Shown here: one piece after another, positions 39,560 through 47,257 of the stretch
How the letters are laid out: each line of letters opens with the position of its first letter
Numbering within the stretch: the first letter of the stretch is position 1
Source of the DNA: Verrucolacustris sp044348085
GTDB lineage: Bacteria; Verrucomicrobiota; Verrucomicrobiia; Methylacidiphilales; Verrucolacustridaceae
DNA: 64,000 bases
Assembly: GCA_044348085.1 (NCBI GenBank)
Contig: JBIKTM010000010.1
Span: forward strand, 1 to 64,000
Direction: 5' to 3'
Made by a program: the position numbers and the translations under genes
Notes under the pieces: generated by a model
Database searches by the model: none
The model's input: the letters and a program-made list of their open reading frames with translations, nothing else
Told to the model about the DNA's origin: nothing

Positions 39560-42286
39560 CTACTGGACGGTCACAGGTGCCGACCAGGGACCTACAACTC
39601 CAGTCGCACTAATCGCCCTCACCTTGGCCGATAACACAATCGTGCGGGCAAATGAACCGCTGGTACGAGCTGAATTTCCAGTAACAAAGCCGCTCGCATA
39701 CACTTGGGTACCACTCGCTAGATTCACTTCATATTTCGAACCTCCACTGACCGTGGACCACGAAATCGTGACTCGATTCTGTGAATCTCGTACCGCACGA
39801 ACTGCTGACGGGGCAGTTAAAGCCGCTTGAGCTTGGAAAGCTCCAGCCAAACGAATCGTGCCCTGCTCCCCAAGATAACCATCGACTGCTATCCGGTACA
39901 CTGTTCCCCCAGCAACAGTGATCGTCACGCGACTGGTTCTAACAGAAGATGATTCATCGTCGTTTGATCCGATTCGCGTCACACTTTGAAGAGCTGAGCC
40001 TGTATAAACGCCTAAAAGGGTGTCGAAGGTGGAGCCTTGGGTAGTGACTGTTAGCGTTCCGTTACCAGGTGCGGTCCAAGTCCACCATGCAGATCTTCCC
40101 CCCGTTTGCCCCGCATGCTTTGGTTCTCCGACCTCAACTGTCGCCCCTGTGTTCCTTCCCGCCACCGAGAAGGAGGTACCAGTCACAGCGGTAGCACTAG
40201 AAAATGCATCATTCGCAGGTCCCGGAACGGTGACAGATCCTTTAAGTGTAATTGCACCCGATGCACCACTCTTTCCATCCACCGCAATTCGGTATACGGC
40301 ACCACTTGTCATGGGGAATGAAAGCAAACTGGTGATCCCTCCACTCGCCGCATTGTCATTCGAAGCTAAAGCAGTTAAAGCCCCAACACTCGAGCCTTGG
40401 TACACAGCCAAAACGGTGTCGAATCCAGAGCCTGCAGTAGAAAGAGTGCATGTCCCCGTGCTTGTCGCGGTCCAAGACCACCAAACCGACTTGGCGGGCG
40501 AACTTCCAGCATGTTGAGGTTCCCCTACTTCCGAAGTCGCATCGACGTTACTCCCTGACAAAGTCCGCGAAGATCCTGAGACTGCAACTGCTCCTGCATA
40601 GGAGTCATTGGCAGGACGAACAGGATTGGGCGGGGTCGAAGCCAACAGCGCCTTTGCTAAATTGAGTCGGCCACCAGACTTCGTTTTTCCCGACAAGGAT
40701 GCAACTTTGTCAGTTCCATTGAGAAGACGAGTGACGAGGGACGAGTAACTTTCAGTTGGAAACTGCGCAACCAACATGGCCAAAACACCGGCAACATGAG
40801 GCGTTGCCATGGAAGTTCCGCTATACGTTGCATAAGCGTTGTTCGAACTTGAAACCGTTGAATAAATTCCCTCCCCAGGTGCGCCCAAATCAACACTGAC
40901 GGAGCCGTAGTTCGAGAAAGAGGCCAACCCATCTGATTTTGTGGTCGCCGCAACGGACACAATATTATCCGCCGTATAGCTTGCTGGATAAGAAGCAAAC
41001 GAGTCATTGTTATTCGACTCATTTCCTGCTGCGGCTACAAAGATAACCCCTGCAGATCGACACCGCTCAACCGCCGCTTGAACCGAGGTGCTTGCACCCC
41101 CACCCCCCCAGCTATTGCTTAAAACTTTCGCTCCCTTGCTTCGCGCATAATCGATACAGCGGATCGCATCACTATCCGTGCCACTCCCTGTATCCGAAAG
41201 GAATTTACACCCCATCAGCTTCACTCCCCACGCAACCCCTGTCACTCCGATCCTGTTGTTGCCCACCCCACCAATCGTCCCAGCACAGTGAGTTCCGTGC
41301 CCGTTGCCATCCATCGGGTCCCCGTCGCTATTATAGGCATCCATTCCATACACGTCGTCCACCACACCGTTGCGATCATCATCCAGCCCATTTCCCGCAA
41401 TTTCACCGCTGTTGATCCACATATTGGCTACCAAATCTTCGTGGGTATAACGGATTCCCGTATCAATCACTGCGACGACAACGGATCCTGCGGTAGAACG
41501 AATATCCCAACCCTCAGGCGCATCTAAATCCGCATCCGAGTTTTGGTTAAGCCCCCATAGGGTTCCATCTAGATATTTTGGATCGTTCGGAACTAGGACA
41601 GATTGACGAATATAGTCAGGCTCTGCCACTAGGACAGACGCTTGCTTTTCCGCAGAGTCCAAGCCCTCAGGAAGAGACTCCAACGAAACCCCAGCTAAAT
41701 GCACACGAAAGAGAGGCACATCAGGCGAGACTCGTTCCACACTCAACACGGATTCACCCATCCCCTCCGCAAGAAGAGCTGGGTCTTGCCCTTGATCCAA
41801 CGTCACCAGAAAATGATTGGCCACCATCTCCTCACGAGTCACTACCTGCCCACTAGACTGATCCACCACCTCCTCGGTTCTCACGAAAGGATACTTGAAA
41901 TCGGTCTCGAGAATACGGACATTCGTTTTCTGTTTTGAACCAGGCCCAGATACCGAACCCGCCGCAACAACTTTGGCCGCAGGAAATCTCTTTAACTCGT
42001 CTTCAGAAGCACGATCCAATGGTGAAGGCCGAATTGGCACAGTCCGCACAGGGGCCAATCCTACCGGAGAGGCTTGACCCATCACAACTTTTCTCAAAAC
42101 AACCGAACTTTTCGCTCCTTCACTCGTTGAAACCCTTTTATCTCCACTCCCCACTTTTGAACTTTGATGAACGCGATCTGCTGACCCAATCAGGAGAGAG
42201 GACAAGGATTTCCCCGCACTTGGATAAAAAAAGAATGCAGCGAAACCTATGCCCAAAAATAGCAACCCAAGCTGGATTTTTCTCAT
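39560..42286 (-). CDS. Secreted subtilisin-like (S8) protease with C-terminal repeat domains
   Basis: 908 aa. A hydrophobic N-terminal signal or anchor (about 5-22) precedes a long propeptide region. The S8 catalytic domain (about 240-545) has AVIDTG (Asp275), HGTHCAG (His330), AAAGNE (Asn422, oxyanion) and GTSMATPHVAG (Ser492). A segment DDDRNGVVDD... in the domain looks like a calcium site. Two copies of a domain follow (about 558-688 and 690-818), each with PAND, GEPxHAG, WWxWTA, GFDT/TFDT, ND and VYRIAVDG. The end resembles an FnIII domain. An exported enzyme that presumably attacks extracellular protein. Confidence 0.92.
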   Translation of the reverse strand: MRKIQLGLLFLGIGFAAFFFYPSAGKSLSSLLIGSADRVHQSSKVGSGDKRVSTSEGAKSSVVLRKVVMGQASPVGLAPVRTVPIRPSPLDRASEDELKRFPAAKVVAAGSVSGPGSKQKTNVRILETDFKYPFVRTEEVVDQSSGQVVTREEMVANHFLVTLDQGQDPALLAEGMGESVLSVERVSPDVPLFRVHLAGVSLESLPEGLDSAEKQASVLVAEPDYIRQSVLVPNDPKYLDGTLWGLNQNSDADLDAPEGWDIRSTAGSVVVAVIDTGIRYTHEDLVANMWINSGEIAGNGLDDDRNGVVDDVYGMDAYNSDGDPMDGNGHGTHCAGTIGGVGNNRIGVTGVAWGVKLMGCKFLSDTGSGTDSDAIRCIDYARSKGAKVLSNSWGGGGASTSVQAAVERCRSAGVIFVAAAGNESNNNDSFASYPASYTADNIVSVAATTKSDGLASFSNYGSVSVDLGAPGEGIYSTVSSSNNAYATYSGTSMATPHVAGVLAMLVAQFPTESYSSLVTRLLNGTDKVASLSGKTKSGGRLNLAKALLASTPPNPVRPANDSYAGAVAVSGSSRTLSGSNVDATSEVGEPQHAGSSPAKSVWWSWTATSTGTCTLSTAGSGFDTVLAVYQGSSVGALTALASNDNAASGGITSLLSFPMTSGAVYRIAVDGKSGASGAITLKGSVTVPGPANDAFSSATAVTGTSFSVAGRNTGATVEVGEPKHAGQTGGRSAWWTWTAPGNGTLTVTTQGSTFDTLLGVYTGSALQSVTRIGSNDDESSSVRTSRVTITVAGGTVYRIAVDGYLGEQGTIRLAGAFQAQAALTAPSAVRAVRDSQNRVTISWSTVSGGSKYEVNLASGTQVYASGFVTGNSARTSGSFARTIVLSAKVRAISATGVVGPWSAPVTVQ

Positions 42287-42436
42287 TAATTGATACTAGC
42301 ACATGAATCGAATTTTTGCGTTAAATATTTATATAAGCATTCAATTGCCTATCAGTGTTTTACATCTGCTTTTAAAATGCTGCTTTAGCCCGAATTTTTG
42401 CCGAACCCTTTTCCGAATTCCCCAGTTTAATCCTGT

Positions 42437-42862
42437 ATGAATACACAACTCACCTATCGTGGCGCGCTCGCCCTTGGCTTGCTCGCCTTCACCCTACTCA
42501 ACCCCACTGAACGTCTCCTTGCTGAAGCCTGCAAAGACGGAGACAAAAGCGCAAAACTGCTCAAACGCTTCGATGCGAACCAAAATGGTCAGCTCGATCC
42601 CGAAGAGCAAAAAGCCGCTGATCAGTCCCGTCAGGAGCTCTTCCAAAGACTTCACGGGAAATATGACACCGACAAAGACGGCAAATTAAGCGAATCCGAA
42701 AAAACCGCCCGTCGGTCTGATCTGGCGAACCAAAAGCAGGCCATGGTCGCTAAATTCGACAAAGACGGGGATGGTCGCCTTAACCCTGAGGAGAAGAAAG
42801 CCGCTCAGGCGGAGCGCAATGCAAAGAAAGCAGACAGCACACCTAAGAAATCTGGGGTCTAA
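42437..42862 (+). CDS. EF-hand calcium-binding secreted protein
   Basis: 141 aa. A signal peptide (residues 1-29, ending RLLAEA) is followed by three EF-hand loops: DANQNGQLDPEE (46-57), DTDKDGKLSESE (77-88) and DKDGDGRLNPEE (108-119), each with the 12-residue acidic loop pattern. The C-terminus is Lys/Ala-rich. A calcium-binding, probably periplasmic or surface protein. It is divergent from the S8 protease. Confidence 0.9.
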   Translation: MNTQLTYRGALALGLLAFTLLNPTERLLAEACKDGDKSAKLLKRFDANQNGQLDPEEQKAADQSRQELFQRLHGKYDTDKDGKLSESEKTARRSDLANQKQAMVAKFDKDGDGRLNPEEKKAAQAERNAKKADSTPKKSGV

Positions 42863-43158
42863 TCAACGAAGGCTGCCGTCCGTAACCGGATACGGGCGGC
42901 GGCTTTCGTTTGCTCCCACTTACCTATTTTCACCATTTTCGCCTTTCTGGTGAGCTGCTTGAAAAACACCTCCGCACGCCTCGCCTCCCGAGCACTTCGT
43001 TTTCTCCAAGCTGCAATCAGACAAACCGGTAAGCGACTTCGAGTGTATTTACCGCCTCGCCCCAGTTGATGGGTTTGAACACGCTTCTCCAACTGGTTCG
43101 TCCAGCCCGTATAAAGCGACCCATCCCGACAGCGCAAAACGTATACCCAAGCACTCAC
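42859..43158 (-). CDS. GIY-YIG (UPF0213-like) nuclease-domain protein
   Basis: 99 aa starting VSAWVYVLRCRDGSLYTGWTNQLEKRVQTH, the GIY-YIG core with YVL (first motif), YTG (second motif) and the downstream Arg. The start chosen is the GTG at 43158, which overlaps the upstream gene's stop (GTGA) after a GGGGCGAGGG site; an alternative GTG at 43173 is also in frame. UPF0213 proteins are small and mostly uncharacterised. Its 3' end overlaps a hairpin and the EF-hand stop. Confidence 0.85.
   Translation of the reverse strand: MSAWVYVLRCRDGSLYTGWTNQLEKRVQTHQLGRGGKYTRSRLPVCLIAAWRKRSAREARRAEVFFKQLTRKAKMVKIGKWEQTKAAARIRLRTAAFVD
42875..42900 (+). terminator. Probable intrinsic hairpin terminator of the EF-hand gene
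   Basis: GCCGTCCGTA (42875-42884), ACCGGA loop and TACGGGCGGC (42891-42900) make a 10-bp stem with one G-U pair, followed by GGCTTTCGTTT. It starts 12 bp after the EF-hand stop. It lies inside the last codons of the GIY-YIG gene on the opposite strand. The T-run is weak. Confidence 0.45.
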
Positions 43159-43511
43159 CCCTCGCCCCGCCACTTCCCCCGGCCCGCCTTAATCATCGCC
43201 CGTTTCCTTTTACCCTCAACCAACTCCCGGGTCGCACCCCAGCTTCTTCTCGCTTTTCGACTCCGCTCTCGCGACCTCTCGGCAGCCTTCGCCAAACGGA
43301 TCCGTCGCTCACGCTCCGCCAAAGCCTTGACCATCCGTTTTCGCGCATGAACCCGATTCGCCTCGCGAAACCTCTCGTCTTGGGCCACCACCGTGATTCC
43401 CGTGGGAAGATGCCTTAGCACCACTCTCGTTTCTACTTTTTGGACATTCTGTCCTCCCCGACCCCCCGATCGCGAAAACTCCTCTACCAGATCCTTCTCC
43501 TCCAACTTCAT
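43155..43511 (-). CDS. Release-factor-like GGQ domain protein (ArfB/PrfH-type)
   Basis: 118 aa beginning MKLEEKDLVEEFSRSGGRGGQNVQKVETRVVLRHLPTGI, the RF-1 domain with the catalytic GGQ (here SGGRGGQ). A very basic C-terminal part follows. There is no codon-recognition domain, so this is a stand-alone peptidyl-tRNA hydrolase or rescue-factor-like protein rather than RF1/RF2. The ATG has a GAGGAG site six bases before it. It is between the YnbE-YdbL-like gene and the GIY-YIG gene on the minus strand. Confidence 0.85.
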   Translation of the reverse strand: MKLEEKDLVEEFSRSGGRGGQNVQKVETRVVLRHLPTGITVVAQDERFREANRVHARKRMVKALAERERRIRLAKAAERSRERSRKARRSWGATRELVEGKRKRAMIKAGRGKWRGEG

Positions 43512-43534
43512 CTCGTTCTCCTCATCTAGTCAGG

Positions 43535-43990
43535 TTACTTTTTTCTCCATTTCCCGTTCTCATCCTGCACCCACTCCCCGGGATAACTCGCCTGCCGCGC
43601 CCGCTCCGCAAACTCCTTTGCATACTGAGCCTCGCTTTTGCCCTCTAAAGTGGCCTTCTCACGAAACATCTTCGCTCGAGCCCCATTTTCTTTTACAACC
43701 ACCGTCTTGGCATAATCCGCGTAAGCCTCGTCTTTTGGAATTTCCTTTAAGATTAGAGTTCCATCCGCTGCCTCCCCCACACGATGATCGTTTTTCAACA
43801 CCTGCACCTGATGGGACAACATTCTTCTCTCCTCCGCCACCGAGAGAGTCTCATTCTTGCCTTTTTCTCCGTCTCCGCCCTTCTGTTCCACATCCACCTT
43901 CATATGAATATCCACCTGCAATGGTTCAGGTGTATCCAACTGCACAGAGGCACACCCCCCTAAACAAACCCCAAGACCTAGAATCAACAT
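43535..43990 (-). CDS. YnbE-YdbL-like fusion lipoprotein (DUF1318)
   Basis: 151 aa from the ATG at 43990; a GTG at 43999 would add three residues. A lipobox LGGC gives a type II signal. Mature residues CASVQLDTPEPLQVDIHMKVDVEQ match the small lipoprotein YnbE pattern (C...PxEPIxINxNVxIE). After a charged Gly/Glu/Lys linker, the C-terminal two-thirds (VGEAADGTL...VVVKENGARAKMFREKA...YPGEWVQDENGKWRKK) match DUF1318/YdbL. In E. coli YnbE and YdbL are separate proteins encoded beside ydbH. Here both halves are in one protein, divergent from an AsmA/YdbH-like gene 106 bp away. The homology is by eye; the fusion reading is fairly firm. Confidence 0.8.
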   Translation of the reverse strand: MLILGLGVCLGGCASVQLDTPEPLQVDIHMKVDVEQKGGDGEKGKNETLSVAEERRMLSHQVQVLKNDHRVGEAADGTLILKEIPKDEAYADYAKTVVVKENGARAKMFREKATLEGKSEAQYAKEFAERARQASYPGEWVQDENGKWRKK

Positions 43991-44008
43991 ATTCCTCACC
44001 CACTCACT

Positions 44009-44053
44009 CTATCCGATATCCCCCAACCCTCAATCCACAAGGCGGTCGGATAG
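44009..44053. repeat. Inverted repeat in the divergent intergenic region
   Basis: CTATCCGA (44009-44016) and TCGGATAG (44046-44053), 29 bp apart, lie between the YnbE-YdbL-like and AsmA-like start codons. It may be an operator or a chance 8-bp match. Its position, common to both divergent promoters, is the only reason to note it. Confidence 0.3.
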
Positions 44054-44096
44054 GGAATCTCTCGTGCCTCCACCGACTCTGCCCTAAACTCACGAT

Positions 44097-45629
44097 GTGA
44101 TCCGTCGCCACCTTCTCATCTCCTTAGGAACGCTTCTGTTCCTCTTTTTGGCCCTTCCCTCGATCCCCCTCCATCTTCTTCTCTTTGCTGCGAATCTCCC
44201 CACCTCCTTCTCCTCCGCCAGTTGGCGCGGCATCGGAGAACTCGAGATCCGCGGAATCCAACACGGGTCCGCCATCCGCATCAAAGCGGTGACTCTTCGA
44301 TTCGACCCCGATTTTTTGCGCGGACACCTCGCCGAACTCCGGATTTACGGAGCGGAAGGTTGGCTGAGCCGAATGGAAAACCCCCAGAGTTCGGGGAAAA
44401 GCATCCCCCTTCACATCGATCACCTCTTAGTATCCGAATCGACCCTTTTTCTCGATAATCTGGGCCCTGGAATCCCAACTACCCCCCTCCATCTTGGGGA
44501 CACCACGCCCCTGCTCTTTACCGATGCTCACTTTGGATCCTCAAACAAGAGAACAACCCCCATTCTACAAAGCGCTACGATCGAGAAATTAATTTTCTAC
44601 TCCCCCAATGATCTCCTCGCACCCGTTCTCTCCTTTCCCAAGATCGATGTTGTCTTTACCTGGGACGAACTCATCCAACACCGCATCCGCTCTCTCATCA
44701 TCACCCACCCCACCATTTATCTTGGGGATGATCTCTTTGCTTTTGTCGATCGGATCCAACAAAGGAAATCCGATCCCCAACCCACCTCCGCTCCCTACAA
44801 AATTAACGATTTTCGCCTGAACGATGGCCAACTGTCCGTCTCGATCAATGGACAACCCGTCCTTCCTCTTCCCGTCCGTTTTGCCGCCGAACAAAAGAAC
44901 CTGGAGCTAACCGACTTTACCCAACTCCAGCTTTCCACCCGCTTTACGATCCCCTCCTCCGACATCAATTACCCCGCGTACGACCTTTCTGTAACCAACC
45001 TCAGAGGAAATCTTTTCTTCAGCCTCGGCCAAGATTCCACAGGCCAACGCGCAAAGAATGTCGTCCCCACCTTATTCGCCGATCAGATCACTTACCGCAA
45101 ACTCACTGCCCAAAACCTTTCCGTCGCTGTCACCGTTAACTCCGATGGAATCTACGGACGTGCCAACGCCCTCCTGGGTGGTGGCTCTCTAGATGGTGGG
45201 TTTACCCTCGAATTTCGACCCGACCTACCATGGTCCGCCTGGTCCTCCACTTCTAATATGGAAAGTCGCGTCATTACCGATGCTCTCACCCCTGGGACTT
45301 TCCAGCTTAAGTCCAAGGTAGATGCGCTGGTGAATGTGAACGCCCAAGGCAAAAATATCCGTGGCGGTTACGGAACGATCTCCTTTCACCATGGAGGCCG
45401 ACTCGAAATTCCCGCTCTTCAAGCTGCCGAAGACAGAATTCCATCCGACTGGAACTGGATCAAGCAAGGCTCCGCCCGCGCAGCCCTCGGTGTCATTCGC
45501 AGTTACGGTTTTTCGGAAGGTGAAATCCGTGCCGTCTACAATCCGCCCGCAGGACGCCTCACCCTCAACCTCCGCGGGCCTGAGGGAAAGCGCGATATCA
45601 CCCTCAACTGGCTCCCACCTGGCTCCTAA
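44097..45629 (+). CDS. AsmA/YdbH-like (DUF748-type) membrane-anchored protein
   Basis: 510 aa read from a GTG. The N-terminus is a single membrane anchor (about 5-30), followed by WRGIGELEIRGIQHGSAIRIKAVTLRFDPDFLRGHLAELRIYGAEGWLS, the beta-taco AsmA-like opening. Long strand-rich repeats follow, with IPLHIDHLLVSESTLFLDNL, INDFRLNDGQLSVSING and VVPTLFADQITYRKLTAQNLSV, ending in GGYGTISFHHGGRLEIP and RAVYNPPAGRLTLNLRGPEGKRDITLNW. YdbH of E. coli (longer, about 880 aa) is a periplasm-spanning lipid-transport bridge. The divergent YnbE-YdbL-like gene supports the YdbH reading. Confidence 0.75.
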   Translation: MIRRHLLISLGTLLFLFLALPSIPLHLLLFAANLPTSFSSASWRGIGELEIRGIQHGSAIRIKAVTLRFDPDFLRGHLAELRIYGAEGWLSRMENPQSSGKSIPLHIDHLLVSESTLFLDNLGPGIPTTPLHLGDTTPLLFTDAHFGSSNKRTTPILQSATIEKLIFYSPNDLLAPVLSFPKIDVVFTWDELIQHRIRSLIITHPTIYLGDDLFAFVDRIQQRKSDPQPTSAPYKINDFRLNDGQLSVSINGQPVLPLPVRFAAEQKNLELTDFTQLQLSTRFTIPSSDINYPAYDLSVTNLRGNLFFSLGQDSTGQRAKNVVPTLFADQITYRKLTAQNLSVAVTVNSDGIYGRANALLGGGSLDGGFTLEFRPDLPWSAWSSTSNMESRVITDALTPGTFQLKSKVDALVNVNAQGKNIRGGYGTISFHHGGRLEIPALQAAEDRIPSDWNWIKQGSARAALGVIRSYGFSEGEIRAVYNPPAGRLTLNLRGPEGKRDITLNWLPPGS

Positions 45630-45639
45630 TCAATCGCTA

Positions 45640-46497
45640 CTAGCTCACTCCCGTAAACTTGGCCGACTGCTCTTCCGCGTGATACGAACTTCGTACAAGC
45701 GGTCCGCTCTCACACACCCCGAAGCCCAAAACCAACGCCCTGTCTTTCCAACGAGCAAACTCCTCAGGGGTCACCCATCGATCCACGGGTAAGTGCTTTT
45801 CCGTCGGACGCAAATATTGACCCAAAGTCAGGATATCGACTTTTTCAGCGGCCAGATCTCCCAAGGTCTCCTCGATCTCCTCCTCTTTCTCTCCAATCCC
45901 CAACATCAGCCCGGTCTTCGTGACAAACCCCCTGGCCTTGGCTCGGCGCAATACTTCCATGCTCCGATCATACTGAGCCTGCACCCGCACCGGCTTCTGC
46001 AAGCGCCGCACCGTCTCCATATTGTGATTCAAAATATCAGGATCCGCATCCAACACTGTGTTCAGGGGCTGTTCCTGACCCTTGAAGTCAGGAATCAAAA
46101 CTTCGATATGGGTCTCAGGATTCACATGCTTCACCGCTCGGACGGTTCTTGCCCAGATTTCCGCTCCCCCGTCGGGTAAATCGTCCCGTGCCACCGAAGT
46201 GATCACCGCATGCTTTAACCCCATAATCCTCACTGCATCCGCCACCCGCGCGGGTTCTCCAAAATCCACCTCCCCAGGTTTGCCCGTTGCAATCGCACAA
46301 AAGCGACAACTCCGAGTACAGGTCTCCCCCAAAATCATGATCGTGGCAGTTCCTCGGCTCCAGCACTCTCCGAGGTTTGGACAGTGCGCACTTTCGCAAA
46401 CTGTATGCAGCCGGTTCTCCTGAACCAGATCCCGAACCTTAGTATAGCCGGGTCCGCCGGGAATCTTGGCCCTTAGCCAAGGGGGTTTGCGTTCCAT
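45640..46497 (-). CDS. lipA: Lipoyl synthase LipA
   Basis: 285 aa. The auxiliary cluster CESAHCPNLGEC and the radical-SAM cluster CTRSCRFC are both present, followed by GDLRDGG-type context (ARDDLPDGGAEIWARTVRAV), EVLIPDFKG, NHNMETV, MLGIGEKEEEI, LGQYLRP and the C-terminal VRSSYHAEEQ with the conserved Arg-Ser-Ser. It inserts sulfurs at C6 and C8 of octanoyl groups on lipoyl domains. It is convergent with the AsmA-like gene (10 bp between stops). A partner lipoate/octanoyl transferase is at 14.1 kb. Confidence 0.97.
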   Translation of the reverse strand: MERKPPWLRAKIPGGPGYTKVRDLVQENRLHTVCESAHCPNLGECWSRGTATIMILGETCTRSCRFCAIATGKPGEVDFGEPARVADAVRIMGLKHAVITSVARDDLPDGGAEIWARTVRAVKHVNPETHIEVLIPDFKGQEQPLNTVLDADPDILNHNMETVRRLQKPVRVQAQYDRSMEVLRRAKARGFVTKTGLMLGIGEKEEEIEETLGDLAAEKVDILTLGQYLRPTEKHLPVDRWVTPEEFARWKDRALVLGFGVCESGPLVRSSYHAEEQSAKFTGVS

Positions 46498-46573
46498 CCG
46501 AATACCCTAGCAAAACTATGCCCAGCGACCAGTCTGCCTTGTCTCAATGGAAATGCGTTGTTATCAATATCCC

Positions 46574-47230
46574 ATGCAAAAACTACTACTTCCCCTGATC
46601 ACTGTTCTGGTGACTACTTCCTTCGGTTGGTCTGAAGTCAAAATGGAGGGTGCCAAAGCCACTCTCGAAAAAGGGAATCAACGTTTCACGGAGGGAAATG
46701 CACTCGCCCATAACTGGCAAAAGGGCATGGTGGCGAAAACGGGTAGCCTTGGCCAAACACCTTCTGTTGCCGTCCTGACCTGTGCTGATTCCCGTACTCC
46801 TCCAGAAGTAATTTTCGATTTCGGTGTAGGCGACCTTTTTGTATGCAGAAACGCAGGAGGCTTTGATACCCCGGAAGTCAATGCCACCTTCGAATATGGG
46901 GTGGCCGCCCTTGGGGTGCATACCATTCTCGTCCTCGGCCACTCGAAGTGCGGCGCCGTCACCGCCACTCTTGAGGGCAAACCCGTTCCTGGAAACATCT
47001 CCCTTTTAACGAAAGCTCTCCAGCCCGGCATCGAAAAGATCCATCAGGAACACAGCGATCTCTCAAAGGAGGATCAACTCAATCATGCTGTTGAGGCCCT
47101 TGTGCGTTATCAGATGATCGAGGTCATCAAGAACAGTGAGCTCCTGCAGAAATTCAAGGCAGACGGCAAACTGCAGGTCATGGGTGCCGTCTACGACGTA
47201 GAAACTGGCAAGGTCCGTTTCCTCAACTAA
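46574..47230 (+). CDS. Exported beta-class carbonic anhydrase
   Basis: 218 aa from the ATG at 46574; the upstream in-frame ATG at 46547 lacks a reason to be used. A signal peptide (about 1-20, ending FGWSEV) precedes the beta-CA core: CADSR with Cys70, Asp72 and Arg74, and HSKCGA with His123 and Cys126, the zinc ligands and the Asp-Arg dyad. It hydrates CO2 in the periplasm. Most bacterial beta-CAs are cytoplasmic, so export is notable. Confidence 0.92.
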   Translation: MQKLLLPLITVLVTTSFGWSEVKMEGAKATLEKGNQRFTEGNALAHNWQKGMVAKTGSLGQTPSVAVLTCADSRTPPEVIFDFGVGDLFVCRNAGGFDTPEVNATFEYGVAALGVHTILVLGHSKCGAVTATLEGKPVPGNISLLTKALQPGIEKIHQEHSDLSKEDQLNHAVEALVRYQMIEVIKNSELLQKFKADGKLQVMGAVYDVETGKVRFLN

Positions 47231-47257
47231 GACCTCTCCGCTCGTTTCCCCTCCCCA

